From: Gracilaria gracilis | Lineage: Eukaryota > Rhodophyta > Florideophyceae > Gracilariales > Gracilariaceae | Assembly: GCA_030374805.1 (NCBI GenBank) | Contig: JARGSG010000247.1 | Location: 124,001-188,000 of the forward strand | Length of the DNA stretch: 64,000 nucleotides | Reading direction: 5' to 3' | Shown: positions 21,102-31,773 of the stretch, one piece after another | Layout: each line of letters opens with the position of its first letter | How positions within the stretch are numbered: position 1 is the stretch's first letter | Notes under the pieces: generated by a model | Told to the model about the DNA's origin: nothing | What the model saw: only the letters and a program-made list of their open reading frames with translations | Database searches by the model: none | Position numbers and translations under genes: made by a program

Positions 21102-22197
21102 ATGCACAGATTTCGGCAGCTCTGGAGGGCTCCACAAAGCAGCTTTTTGGAAACGCGTATATTCATGAACAAACGCGTTTATCACAAGTTTAGGTATTGG
21201 TGTCCGAACAGAACTGGGGCACGGAATATTGAAGTGCATGACCCAAAATCTTGCACTGCGTCAGTTTCCATTCTTGGGAACAACAGCAGCGCCAATGCTT
21301 ACAAATCAGAACACGGTGTAGAATCTCGTTTCGGCATGTCTCCATGGATGGGCATGGAGGCAGCTCGCCAAGAATGGACGCATCGAAAGAGATTCTATAG
21401 TCTGAGCCAGAGCTGCTGTGGAATTATCCTTAATCTAGGCCAGAGCTCTTGTGGAATTATGGATGCACTGAAAGATTTTGGAACACCGGAAACTAGACGA
21501 TTAGGCTATGGTATTGCTTCCGTAAATGTCGCGATATTCTTGGCAATACGACTAAGTCGTTTGTTGAATTGCCGTAGGATACAATATCCATCAGCTACGA
21601 GATTCATGTGGAATTATTTTTGTACTCTCTCCCACAACTGTCAGAAGTGGACTGTGGTACACCGTCTTTACTTCTATTTTCACACATTACACGGTCCGCC
21701 ATCTTGTACTGAATTCGGTTGTCGCTTGGATCTCCGTACAGGCGTGTTCTCCACTGCTAACCGCAGGTGAGATCATTGGGCTCTACAGTTTAGGCGGGAT
21801 ATTTGCCTCCACTGCAACTGTAGCCTTGACGATTATCCTACTTCGGTCTCGCTACCAGCGTCCTAGCGCTGGAGGAAGTGGAGCTGTGTTTTCGCTGTGT
21901 TTCTTTTATTGGCCCGCCAGAAGCGAAGAACAATTCAGTCCCCGCCTCGGCGTTGACATCACTCATATGTGCTACATCGCCGCAACTATGAGGGAACTAG
22001 CAGGATTTGTTACGTACTTACGGTACGGTGCGAAGGCCAAGGGTGTGTGGGCAGCGAAGGCGAATCATGTTTGTCATCTCGCCGGAGCACTTGCAGGGTC
22101 CACAATGCATTCCTTGAAGTCGGTTTCCACGAATCGAAAGCACCTCGGTCCTGAAGAGAGACATAGACGAAATGAAAAACAAGACAGAACCATATAA
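21102..22197 (+). CDS. PARL-type rhomboid intramembrane serine protease
   Basis: Rhomboids cleave transmembrane segments inside the membrane with a Ser-His dyad; the PARL/Rbd1 type acts in the mitochondrial inner membrane. From ATG 21102 the N-terminus is basic (MHRFRQLWRAP), compatible with a mitochondrial presequence. A first helix follows (LGYGIASVNVAIFLAIRL). Near 21620 the frame must shift by one, after which it reads LWYTVFTSIFTHYTVRHLVL with NSVVAW (the H-x-x-x-N-type second helix), LYSLGGIFAS, the catalytic GGSGAVFSL (Ser in G-x-S-G) and, near the end, NHVCHLAGALAG carrying the catalytic His in the H-x-x-G-A helix. Both catalytic residues are therefore encoded. The single frame change may be a tiny intron, an indel, or error. 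The segment between the Ser and His helices is poorly conserved. Confidence 0.78.
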
Positions 22198-22314
22198 CCT
22201 TACCACAAGCTTGAGATATGTAAACAGCAGCAACATTCGTTGCTCTTGATTATTGACGTTTTCGTGGTTACAGTCGATTGGCACACAACCGTGGTTCGGC
22301 GAAGAACAATCCAC

Positions 22315-23319
22315 CTAGAGGCTCGATGAAGTCGAGTGCATACGACAGTATCTGGTACCCAAATGTCTCAGTAAGAGGGAAGCACTTGTCCACCCATTCG
22401 GAGCGTCGTACCTAGTTCCGCAATGCAGACAAACGTCCGATGCATCTACAGCGTACTTGGCATACTGACCAACACGGAAGTATCCATTACAGTCATCGTC
22501 TGCACAAGGACAAGGAATAGTCGCATCGAAAGTTCGATATTTCCACGCATTCACCGTCCGGTTGTCCTCGTTGAGGAATGTAACTTCCGTTGGATGGCAG
22601 AAAACCAGCTTACCGAACGATGTATTCACGTTTACCGGCCACGCTTCTTGATCAGAGTTACCGGACGTCGCAGTAATGGGAGCAGTCTGGTTCGACATGT
22701 GAACGAACGGTGCCGACGACAGCCCGGAATGTTCAGAATACTCAGAATACTCAGAATACTCAAATCCATCCGATGGATCCGAATATCCCTCTGACAGCGA
22801 ATGCCCCTCCGTCGCAGTAATGGGAGCAGTCTGGTTCGACATGTGAACGAACGGTGCCGACGACAGCCCGGAATGTTTAGAGTACTCAGAATACTCAAAT
22901 CCATCCGATGGATCCAAATATCTTTCGGACAGCGAATGCCCCTCCGATTGATCGTAGCCATCCAATTCCACGGGCTGCGAGTTCCTCTCCCACTGTTCGG
23001 ATCTATCCGATTGATCTGACCCGTCCAATTCCACGGGCTGTGAATGCCCCTCCGACTGCTCGAATCCGTCCGATTGTTCGGATTCATCCGACTGCTCGGA
23101 TTCATCCGACTGCTCGGATTCATCCGATTCCACGGGGTCCGAATGCTTCTCCGTATCGGAATGGGTTGAATGGCCCCCCAGCTGGTCTGGGTGATGGAAA
23201 CCTTCGGAAAGAGCCAGTTGCGCCATGTCATCCGCACGTTTATCAGCGGACGTCTCGACCGGTTCTGCAGCTCGACGGGCTTTACTGCGGGTTACCATGC
23301 CATCAGTACGGGTAGTCAT
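22315..23319 (-). CDS. Repeat-rich acidic protein with C-terminal Cys/His module, 334 aa
   Basis: ATG at 23317-23319. The N-terminus is basic (MVTRSKARRAAEP). Residues about 60-150 are acidic Ser/Glu/Asp/Gln repeats (SDESEQ units). A 43-48-residue unit then occurs twice, containing DPSDGFEYSEYS and HSGLSSAPFVHMSNQTAPIT. The last 110 residues are different: FGKLVFCHPTEVTFLNED, then CPCADDDC, CLHCG, and H/C near RHLGTRYCRMH, a probable zinc-binding module of about six Cys and two His. I recognise no family. The frame is intact, with stop at 22315. It could be a nuclear or cell-surface factor; the fast-evolving repeat arm on a compact Cys/His head is noteworthy. Confidence 0.6.
   Translation of the reverse strand: MTTRTDGMVTRSKARRAAEPVETSADKRADDMAQLALSEGFHHPDQLGGHSTHSDTEKHSDPVESDESEQSDESEQSDESEQSDGFEQSEGHSQPVELDGSDQSDRSEQWERNSQPVELDGYDQSEGHSLSERYLDPSDGFEYSEYSKHSGLSSAPFVHMSNQTAPITATEGHSLSEGYSDPSDGFEYSEYSEYSEHSGLSSAPFVHMSNQTAPITATSGNSDQEAWPVNVNTSFGKLVFCHPTEVTFLNEDNRTVNAWKYRTFDATIPCPCADDDCNGYFRVGQYAKYAVDASDVCLHCGTRYDAPNGWTSASLLLRHLGTRYCRMHSTSSSL
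22667..22942. repeat. 144-bp tandem duplication inside the repeat-rich gene
   Basis: GTCGCAGTAATGGGAGCAGT starts at 22667 and again at 22811. The two copies are nearly identical through TCCAATTC-type Ser/Tyr codons; the second copy is slightly shorter because one or two GAATACTCA triplet sets are missing. The period is a multiple of three, so the reading frame is kept. Confidence 0.85.
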
Positions 23320-23824
23320 TTCGCTGTTTTATCGAATACGGATAGAGAGTGTTGCAGAAGAGGAGAACTCTTGGAGTTGCCGTGGTCAGTGAGATGGTTG
23401 TGGAGACTCCAGATGACGGTTTTTGCTGCCCTTTTATGGCCAAAATCGACCTTTCTTGCTCAGAGAGAGGCATAGTTTCGCTGTAAATATACGTGTGGAA
23501 GTTCAAAGCTCCAGTCCGCTCAAGAGAGAAGTGGGAAAGATTGGTGCGACTCGAAATGTTCCTAGCACCGTCGTTGCGCAGGTCGAGAACTTCTGATGCG
23601 TCGCTGACGTGCGCTGCGCAAGATAATCTTTTGATAAGCGATGCCATGCCCAATCATTCTGATTGGGCCGAGGTACGAACGAGTGGAATGGTGGCGCATA
23701 CAGCAATGGACTGCAGCGCACTCGCCGATGCGCCGCAGCGCACTCGCCGATGCGCCGAACTGCGCACGCCTATGTGCTGCACAGCACACGCCGCTGTATT
23801 GCACAGCGCACGTTCGGGAGCAAC

Positions 23825-23849
23825 GCAGTTTGTCATCATGACAAACTGC
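23825..23849. repeat. Perfect 11-bp-arm hairpin
   Basis: GCAGTTTGTCA, a TCA loop, and TGACAAACTGC form a perfect inverted repeat. Confidence 0.85.
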
Positions 23850-23872
23850 ATTGCTGATGATCAGAACTTCTG

Positions 23873-23935
23873 AGTATGGCGTGGATCACACACGTACTTC
23901 TGATTCAGAAGTACGTGTGTGATCCACGCCATACT
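23873..23935. repeat. Perfect 31-bp-arm inverted repeat
   Basis: The arm AGTATGGCGTGGATCACACA... (23873-23903) is exactly complementary to 23905-23935, with one central base. In RNA this would make a 31-bp stem with no mismatches. The GGCGTGGATCACACACGTAC part recurs imperfectly near 24066-24090. Confidence 0.92.
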
Positions 23936-24299
23936 GCAGACCATAAAGGTGAGCATGTGCTCTGAGCACCAAGTATCCAAGTGTAGAAGGTGGAGCAACT
24001 TACGCGCAGCAACTACAAGTTACACAACTTACAATCTCATTGTACGCCTCACAACGCAACGTAAGGCGTGGAACACACACGTAAAGTACTTCTAAAACAC
24101 ATACGCAAATTCACGAGAGCGTTCTGTAGTTGAGTCGACAGTCATGATGCCCGCTGGGCCCGCGCAAGCGCGGCAACCGCAACGGATGCGCTCGTACATC
24201 TGCGAGGCTATACAACAGTATCATACATCATACTATGATGTACGCTCATGGCAGGCGAATGTGTCCGGTAAACGTGGCATTATATGGCATTAGCGCCAA

Positions 24300-24915
24300 A
24301 CTGCGAGTATACAAACGCTCAAAATTCATTTCGAATAAAACGAAACGTTTAAAACGCGTTTTATACGTATTAGAAATGACCACCGCTCGAGAAACGCTTG
24401 AAACATTACAGTAATTTCGGGCTACTGTAATAAAATCCGTCATCTATGGCGAGTTGCTTACTGAAAAAAGGCTTTTTCAAAAGGCTCTCATGCTTGAGCC
24501 TCCATTGCGCTCCGAGAGTGAAACGCTGCGGCCAAGCCGGCCTACGTAACAGCCCGACAGTGACCTCCACGGAAGCGCGCTCGACACGTTCCTGCTGGTC
24601 CTCGACCCATGTAGACGACGTCGGATTCATGACTGCGAGAGAATGGTAACCCAAAAGACGGCAGAGGGCGTGACACGGAACCGGGAAAGAGGACAAGAGT
24701 GCCTTTGTTAGATAGATCTTGTTCTATAAAATTGGTAGACTATAAGCGAACTTATGCTCGATAGATATCCAGATATCTGCTTCAAAACTTTAGACGGAGA
24801 ACCTGGTTGCCCCAGAGCAACGAGCAGTTTTGAACATCTTTTGAACGTTTAAAATGTCAATAAAACGTTTAAAATACTCGAAAAAAGTTTTGAACGTTTT
24901 AAATGTTTCTATAAC
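24300..24915. mobile_element. Possible AT-rich element with imperfect inverted ends
   Basis: CTGCGAGTATACAAACGCTC near 24300 is echoed in complement by the right end near 24915 (ACTCGCAGTTATAGAAACAT). Both ends are followed inward by AACGTTCAAAA / AACGTTTAAAA-rich DNA. No clear target duplication is found. The element is suggested only by symmetry. Confidence 0.3.
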
Positions 24916-25233
24916 TGCGAGTCACTTTTGGCGTGTCCGAAGCACGTGTTTCACCCCACATCTTATTCTCAGATGCTCCGAGAATCATAGATCATATAAA
25001 AATATGAATACACGGCTATACACGAAGGAAAGCAATCTATTACAGGTATTTCTAATTATAGCTTGGCGTCGCGGGCGTGGGCCCAGACAGACGTGGAGCA
25101 AAACATATTGTAAGAGTCAATGAGGTGCACTGTCTTCTCTTCGTCTTCTATTTCGGGATATTGGGATGATACCATCTTCTTTCTTACTTTGTTGTGTTGT
25201 TCGATGTAGTCGTCGATATCCGTGTCTGTGTGA

Positions 25234-28200
25234 TATCGGATTCATGGAAGTGATGTAGAGTCTGAAATTATTGCTTGCACTGGCACAGGACGTCAAGGAT
25301 GTGTTCGTATCATTCGCCCAGGGGCACCAGTAAGCGTTCTCGCCGCTAGCCCACCGGCGTTTCGCACTTGCAATGATATGTGGCCTTGGCAGTTCACAAA
25401 AGATGCTTCCTTCGATACGGGCCTCTTACTTACGTTTGCAGAAATGACTGGCCTCTTCTTGACTGTACCACCAGAAGGTATTGGCCATCATTTGCGGCAG
25501 CCTCTTGAGAACTCCGTCGTTGCCCAGCTCGTAGATGGTACTGAGGCTGCAGGCATTCTTTCTACATGTAGAACCATCGAACTTGGAATAATCGAGGATG
25601 GCGTCGTAACGCAGATATATGAGAAGGGCATCAGGTTCATCTTTATGAAGAAGGCAAGTGATGTCGACCTCATTGGGAAGATTGTCAACAAATCTGTTCG
25701 GGAGTCCTTTTACAGTAAGATTCTTGACTGGCATCCTCCAGAAGAGGTCACTATCTCCGTGGCAACTATAGGCGCTGGGTTCATTCTCGTGTCACTAGTT
25801 CGTCCCCATGGATTGAAACCTATCCTGTATCTCTTGAAGTGTTTCCCATCAGAACCAACAAGAGGACTGCGTGTTGTTGCCAGTGCAATTCTAGATCATG
25901 AACTCAGCTGCATCAAGGTTCCAGAGTGGGCTGTCACTCATTCTGACCATGACATCAGCTCTCCAAGGCTGCCGCCTATGGTTATTCTTGGTACCTACGC
26001 CCCGTCAATTGAAGTGCGTTTGTTTGGATCAACGCTGGAAGTAGTTGATTGTCGGACGACTCGACCATGGGATGTTCGGGCAGATAACGCCACGGACCAT
26101 TCTGAAAGTGCAACACATTGCACGCAGATGCGTAGTGCTTCAGCTCACGTGGATACTAATCCGTCAATGGAGCTCGACCAAGACTTGGCCGGAGGTTACA
26201 TACATGTGAACACAATGACTGCCGTTCCTGAGAGCATTTGTGCATTGGAGCTCGATCGCCGACGACTGGTTATGGCTGGACTGAGAGATGGGTCCGTGAT
26301 TTTTTCAGCTTTGGCGAAGAGGATGATATGGATATTGTGGCGCCCGACTCTCCAAATGCTGCGGGGCATCTCGTCCTAGAGCTTCACAGAAAGCTCGGTT
26401 ACAGACCAGTAGTTGTAAAACCTGTGACTATAGCGATCGGCAGGGCGCTCTTATGTCAGACTGAACGATTGTGGATGTGTACGAGTCATGGAGGGAGGAA
26501 ATTGCGATGGACTCCTTTAGCCTTTCCGGAAACGAACGCAAGCTGTTCATTTTCGGTATTTGGCGCAGAGAGATGTTTCCCTACGCTTGCCGAAGACGAT
26601 TCTTTGTATATATGTAGTCTTCGTCGAAAGAGTGAGGTGTCCGTCCGTTCAATCCTCATAGGGCATACACCGCGGCGAGTAGCGCAAGCGCCAACATTGA
26701 GAGACTGTGTTGTAGTGGCGACCGTCGTGGAGCATAATGCCGTCAAGGATAATGAGAACCCTCAGGAAAATCTGGCCAGTATGTCAGAGTCCTCTCAACT
26801 TCATGTATACAGCAAACGGACTCGACTACGACTGGGCAAGGTTTCCTTACTTAGTGGAGAGCTGGTTCATGTACTGAACAAATGGAACGATTTGTTGGTT
26901 GTGGGGACGTCATGTGGCATGCGAGACTTAGGACCGCATGACAGTGCTTGCGTGGTCGCCTACTGCTGTACTCGTTACATTATGCTACAAAAATGGGCTC
27001 TTCAGAACACAGAGAAGAACGAGTACTGTTTTGGCTCTGTACTGAGCTCGTTCCTCCAGGTGCAGTATTGGCCGGGTGTCCACATCCAGGTGCGGATATG
27101 CTTGCCATATCATGTAATGCAGATGTCATTTTACTCGCCTTGGTTCCATCGAAAGACTCCCTTGTGGAAATAACTCGCGCATCCGTGCGTACCCTGGTTA
27201 TGAGCCTGAGTGTTCAAGAAGACATGATTTGTGTCGTTGACCGGAAAGACTCGGTAGCTTTTTTCCAGATCCATGCAGGTGTTGAAAAGTTGGTTCGGGA
27301 TAGGAGTGACTTTCGGAAACGTGTGGTTTCAGATGCGGTTCTTATCGATCGAGGGCAGATGATTGGTGTGGATCGACTCGGAAACTTGTTTTCTCTTGGA
27401 TATGAAGAACTAGATACACTCCGGCGCGTGGAGGTTCTGAAGAAAGATGGATCTGTGAACTCTCCGTATATCTCGGTAGTGATGTCAATGAAGACTGAAG
27501 ATGATAGCATAGTTGCACACCAGGATTCAGCGTCGCAGCACGCAATACCTCCCACACTAGGTCAAGAATACGATGAGATGCCTCCTGAACTTCGATCCGA
27601 CTATTCTGCCACTACACCCGAAGCGTCCGGATTGCTAACACCGTCGGATAACATGGAGGTTGGCAATGAGATCGGCGACGCCCATAGTATTGAGGAGGTG
27701 CACATGGAAGAAAACGAAAATGTTGACAATGAAGAGAACGAGAGTTCTGACGTGCCAAACGTAGGGACAACGAAATAGAAGATGACGACCTGGGTGTTGT
27801 TCCCATGGCAGGTGTTATAGGGGCCGTTCAGGTGGTTGTAGCTCCGGAAGAGCCAATTGTAGAAAGCATAGATCCTGAGCAAGACCCACGGCACCAAGGT
27901 GTACCAAGAAACTTGGTTTGGTATCATAGCTTTAATATGAACGACATAGCTATGCGATTGAATGTGGGATGCTTTAGCAGAAGCGAAAAAGTGAACGAAA
28001 TGGAAGATTGGGAACTGGAAGGTGGAAGACTTTCGACGATGGCCGAAAAGCCGTTCTTTAGCAAACAGAGTGAAGCCGTTTTCTGTGGGACGGTGAATGG
28101 GGCGCTTATATGTGCAGTGTCAATGTCTTCAGAGGCGTACAAGCTATTAAGCGCAGTTGAGAGCGTGAATTAGGCAAGCTTAGTGAGGTGGGTGGACGCA

Positions 28201-28412
28201 AGACTGGGTGCACTCACGAGAGGTTTCGATCGGCTTATGGGCGGCGAGCGATGTATTGCGTGGACGGGGACCTACTGGATGAGTTTGACCAGCTGAACGC
28301 ATCGTTAAAGCGTAGGATTGCGGCGAGTGTAGGGTGTGAAGGGGAAAAGGGTGTATTGCGTATTGATGGAACAATACGAGATTTGTACGAGAGTTGGATG
28401 ACGAAAGACTAA
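25234..28412 (+). pseudogene. DDB1/SF3b130 (CPSF_A superfamily) gene, incomplete and frame-broken
   Basis: These triple beta-propeller proteins act as ligase adaptors (DDB1), splicing factors (SF3B3) or cleavage factors (CPSF160). Family blocks appear in order: TGTGRQGCVRIIRPGAP then MWPWQF (second-propeller start, 25280-25390), GVVTQIYEKGIRFI, PPMVILGTYAPSIEVRLFGS, PESICALELDRRRLVMAGLR then DGS (about 26230-26300), SGELVHVLNKWNDLLVVGTS, DRLGNLF, a YHSFNMNDIAMRL block with VFCGTVNGALICAVSM, and the family end motif VDGDLLDEF (near 28260). VFCGTVNG and the end motif look closest to DDB1. The first propeller (about 380 residues) is missing upstream, and the reading uses five successive frames with about four single-base-type shifts. 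It converges with SUMO. Confidence 0.75.
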
Positions 28413-28534
28413 AAGAAGAGCGTGACTTGTGATAGGGGTTGTCGATTTGACGAAAGACAACGAGTGCAGAGCACGTTTACTACGTGACAAGCGGAGTGGG
28501 GAGTAGCCTAGCGACGAGGCTGTAAGTTTTAAAG

Positions 28535-28950
28535 TTAACCGCCCAGTTGCGAAACCATGGCGTCGACACAATCGAGGTCCTGCATCTCCAAAGCCTCTGG
28601 TGTGTCCTCTTCGTTAATTCTATGGCCGTCAAACAAGAAGCGATAGGCACCCTTGGTGGTTCCCATACGCGCGCAGTACGCATCCATGAGCTTCTTGAGC
28701 TGCGTAGTCTCTTTGATTTTAAATTGAACTTCGTTTCCTTCTGCGTCTCGTACCTGTGTAGCGGGGGTGGCACGAGTTGAGAGATGGTTAGTGAGGACGA
28801 AGGTTTTGGCGTTGGAAAGGTGAACGACTTCTGGGAAAGGTGAACGACTTTCGGGAAAGGTTTGTGACATACGTTGATGTTGATCTGCTCGCCGGGCTCA
28901 GGCTTGGTCTCGACGTTGGCTTTTGAGTCTTCTGGTGCTTTTTCGGCCAT
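28535..28950 (-). CDS. SUMO: SUMO, small ubiquitin-like modifier
   Basis: Two exons give a clean 98-aa protein. Exon 1 (28950-28873) has 26 codons (MAEKAPEDSKANVETKPEPG then EQININ). A 119-nt intron (28872-28754) begins GTATGT and ends ACACAG. Exon 2 (28753-28535) has 72 codons beginning VRDAEGNEVQFKIKETTQLK. The EQ-I-N-I-x-V-R-D start, FKIK-x-TT-x-L-x-x-LM-x-AY, RFLFDG-x-RI and the TPE-x-L-x-M-x-D-x-D turn are diagnostic of SUMO. The frame ends MVSQLGG-stop, so the conjugation-ready diglycine is the very C-terminus with no tail for SENP removal. The intron holds an 18-19-bp tandem (CCTTTCCCGAAAGTCGTTCA). This is the best-preserved host gene in the window. Confidence 0.95.
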
Positions 28951-29169
28951 GGTGCGTGGTAAACTGCGACGGAGGGACGAGAAACAGCACAAGATACGAA
29001 CAAACGGCCGGAAAATAGGAGGGGTGGAGACATGGTTGCGGTTTCGGATGACAGGCGTGGCGCGTGTGTGTATCTTACGACGGAGAAAGTCGTGCGCGAG
29101 GGAAACTCCGCTACCGCGCTCCGCTCGCGTGGACAGCTGGTTGACGGCGCGCTACAGAACGCTCCCGCC

Positions 29170-29990
29170 CACGCTACGATGCCGCCCTCGAAGTCGCTCG
29201 TCACCGCCTTGAGCTTGATCTTCAACCCGTACCTGTTGCGACACTTTTCAAACTCCTGTTTTCTTGCGTTAGCTATGATATCCTTGCTGCGCACACACGC
29301 AGAAACGCCTTCTTGCTGCGATTCGTACCTGTTGTAATCGTTCCGTCACTCCTAGCAGCGCGCCTTCTCCAAAGCAGAACACCCATCTCTTTTCCACTCG
29401 CGAGTATACATCTCGTTCATCCCGCAGGAATCGCGCCACGGCACACGCAACGTTTTGCTCGTCTACACCATGATGTCGTTAGAACTAAGACGCGCTCAAC
29501 ACATTCAACTGCGGATTGCGTTCACTCACCGTCGTCGCCAAACAGAACATGCGCAGCTTTTCTGCGCTCTTCCCCTTTAAGCGTGCCTGACTCCAGTGTG
29601 ACGTCGCCGAGCTGCTGTTGCTCTGACTGTGCAATCACGCCCGCACTTGTCATCACACGTTGAGCATCTTTGGTGGTTGGAAACAGGTGCATCATACTTT
29701 GTGTAATGTGTCTGAAGCCCACCGCAATATCTTCGACACGGTTTGCGCCAAAAATGATGCTATGATTGAAACCAATTTCGATGGCGGTACAATCTCGAGA
29801 CGCCACGGCTCTGACACAGTCGTACGGCGCGAAGAAGCGAATGGACAACGATGTTTCGTCTCAATCTCTGCATAGCATTCAAGGGACCATCAGTACATCA
29901 GTAACATTACCTTGTTGTATGGCAAGCATGTCCAAATGAAGCGCACTCTTATAAGAACCCAACTTGCTCAACGTACGACGATAATTGATA
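29170..29990 (-). CDS. Unrecognised, probably spliced gene
   Basis: Three protein-like blocks follow one another on the minus strand. The first (about 29990-29911) ends SALHLDMLAIQQ before a GTAATG donor. The second (about 29859-29530) includes DCTAIEIGFNHSIIFGANRV, DIAVGFRHITQSMMHLFPTT and HVLFGDDG, ending at a GTGAGT donor. The third (from 29328, after ACAACAG) has CVRSKDIIANARKQEFEKCR then KIKLKAVTSDFEGGIV. Splice-like borders and coherent protein sequence argue for a real gene, but the second junction is out of phase by one base. The family is unknown to me. It starts upstream of SUMO in the same direction. Confidence 0.42.
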
Positions 29991-30126
29991 CCGCATGCAA
30001 GGTAATACCCTCGTTATTTGTTGTCAATGGGTAGTGAAACCATCGCAAGGGCGGCAAGCGAACTCCTTATAGCGTAACGGGGTTCGTTTCGAACGCTCGA
30101 CACGCACGTGGTATCCGCGGTTGGCG

Positions 30127-30174
30127 TGTGAGCACGCTCGCTGCGCCGTGCAGGGCGCAGCGAGCGTGCTCACA
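30127..30174. repeat. Perfect 21-bp-arm GC-rich hairpin
   Basis: TGTGAGCACGCTCGCTGCGC plus C pairs perfectly with 30154-30174 around a GTGCAG loop. There is no T-run afterwards, so it is not an obvious terminator; it lies between two divergent unrecognised genes. Confidence 0.9.
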
Positions 30175-30320
30175 ACTTGTGACGTGAAGGGCTTGCTTCC
30201 AACTATCGAGACGTCTTGGCAGCACGCTTGTGATCAACACATGGTCGACAGTAGGGGGTCCAGAAGGTTGCAACACGTGCGCCGAAAGCCGCCTGTGCAT
30301 CGTGGGGCGTGCGGCGGAAG

Positions 30321-30873
30321 ATGAAAACGCACACAACGTCGCAACGCATGGTAGCGTTGCTCGAGATAACGTTCGCGGATGTTTCGCATCGTTATGGTCT
30401 TCTCCGTCGAGACCGCTACCGTGTTTGTGAGATAAGCGGCGGTTTGGGCGTCCGTGGATTACAAGCAGACTCGCCGCACTTCCATTGCGCGCTGAACTAT
30501 ATGCGAGACGCGTTATTTCATTCTAGCGACGTTTGGGTGTGCGATTATTATTCATCGCGTTACGCCACGCGCATATCCCTTGGTGTTGTTTCTCAACTTT
30601 TTGCCGCGCAGCGCTACTGCCCGCTTAACATGCATATCGCCTGAGAGTGAAGAGCAATCGTGCATCTCGTTCAGGATGCATCAATCAAGCACATTTCTTC
30701 GTCACGTTCGACGAGTGCTGATGATATTAAGAAGTCATGGAGACCACTGTTTGCATAACGAAGACATTTTGGAGTGCTATGTGCAGGTTTTTGACGAACG
30801 AAGACAGGAAATGGTGCGGACGTTCGTCTCAGAGCAGGAAGAGGTCGAAGAGTTGCACCTTTGCAAACTATGA
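30321..30873 (+). pseudogene. Unrecognised gene in two frames
   Basis: ATG 30321 opens a protein-like stretch (MVALLEITFADVSHRYGLLR, CALNYMRDALFHSSDVWVCD, SQLFAAQRYCPLNM) that stops at about 30643. A neighbouring frame continues with HQSSTFLRHVRRVLMILRSH, NEDILECYVQVFDERRQEMV and EQEEVEELHLCKL, to a stop at 30871. The two together look like one protein of about 180 residues with a frame change near 30630. No family is recognised. The acidic C-terminal tail could be a protein-interaction end. Confidence 0.4.
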
Positions 30874-31138
30874 CACTTAATCATACGATAAGTGCCGCAA
30901 TCACGAATTCATCACCACGTCCCCGGCGCCACCGCAGTGACAACGGGTGCGTCCGGTGCGTTCGTGGCAACATTTGTTTCGTGTTTCAATAGTGGGCATC
31001 GTGTCGCAGTGAGCGTACCCGGCTCTCCATGATACAGACAACCTGTACCGCATCGCAGTCCCGCATGCGTCGAGCTTTCTGTCTCTCTGCTTGAGCTTTT
31101 CGAACGTATTGCCGCCGTGCATACTACCCGCTCATTGT

Positions 31139-31773
31139 ATGCTGGCTTTATTGGGTGGCCGATTGAAGCCACAGCCACATGTCGCCGCTTTGATTATTCT
31201 GTCTCAGACCTTTGCCACCTCTCACTATTCCGTTCGCTACGAAACAGATGTGTCGCAGCTGCTAGAAGTGAAGAAACTGCACTATTTTGGATTCGTTCAT
31301 TTGTGTCTCTCTCAGAAAGAAGGGCGTTTGTTGCCGAAGTTGGAGCCTCCGTTGTTGCGCTATTGTAACAGTGTGCCGGAGGCGTTCGCTGTCGTCATCG
31401 CCCCTTCCTCAGAGAAGAACATTGTCATGTTCTCGTATGACGGACATGGCAAAGTTGTACCTGCACAACATCTTGTGCTTCGACGAGACGGTCAACCTAT
31501 CCATAGCTCCAGTATGTGCTTGATACAAAGGTATAGGGATAACCTTCCTATCAAAAGCTTATCATTTGTAGGTTAACAGACAAGAAGGGCGGTTTCCAGT
31601 TTCTTTTGGAACACCCTGCCTTATTGGGCGAGACGAAAATGTCATGCATCCACGTCAACTCTGCATGGGACTTTTGGGGGGTCCCAATCTCAGCTATTGC
31701 ACGTTGGCTCCTTCGTCTAGCTTTCTTCGTCGTTATTGCGGTCACCATTGGCTTCTTCAATGGCGGCTTGTAG
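31139..31773 (+). CDS. Unrecognised protein with a C-terminal membrane anchor, one intron
   Basis: From ATG 31139 exon 1 reads LKPQPHVAALIILSQTFATS, LEVKKLHYFGFVHLCLSQKE, AFAVVIAPSSEKNIVMFSYD and LRRDGQPIHSS, ending at 31511 before GTATGT. If the acceptor is TTAACAG at 31578, the frame continues KKGGFQFLLEHPALLGETKM then DFWGVPISAIARWLLRLAFF and VVIAV-TIGFF, a good single transmembrane helix just before the stop at 31771-31773. This suggests a tail-anchored or type II protein of about 190 residues. The nearer TTTGTAG acceptor at 31571 would hit a stop at once, which favours the second one. The family is unknown. Confidence 0.45.

Larger units (their letters stand above)
23320..25233. other. 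Hairpin-rich spacer without a supported gene
   Basis: Several short frames exist but none has a recognisable domain, and those at 23493-23873 run through tandem 22-bp GCGCACTCGCCGATGCGCCG-type repeats (about 23713-23775). The notable content is structural: perfect hairpins at 23825-23849 and 23873-23935, an ACATCATACTATGATGT palindrome near 24226, and a third copy of the GGCGTGGAACACACACGTA motif near 24067. The second half is AT-rich, with many AACGTTTAAAA-like motifs. Confidence 0.5.

Noticed and set aside
22632-23315. Arg/Ile/Pro-rich ORFs in frames other than the 334-aa gene
   Set aside because: Alternate readings of the in-frame repeats of that gene, with no independent start or domain.
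23713-23935. Possible CRISPR-like array from short repeats and hairpins
   Set aside because: The repeats are directly adjacent GC-rich units without unique spacers, and the genome is eukaryotic.
29170-29330. V-ATPase subunit E C-terminus
   Set aside because: A loose resemblance (RKQEFEKC..., GG-I-V) to the family's C-terminal pattern, but no neighbouring block supports it.
30127-30174. Intrinsic terminator
   Set aside because: No T-run follows either arm and the genome is eukaryotic.
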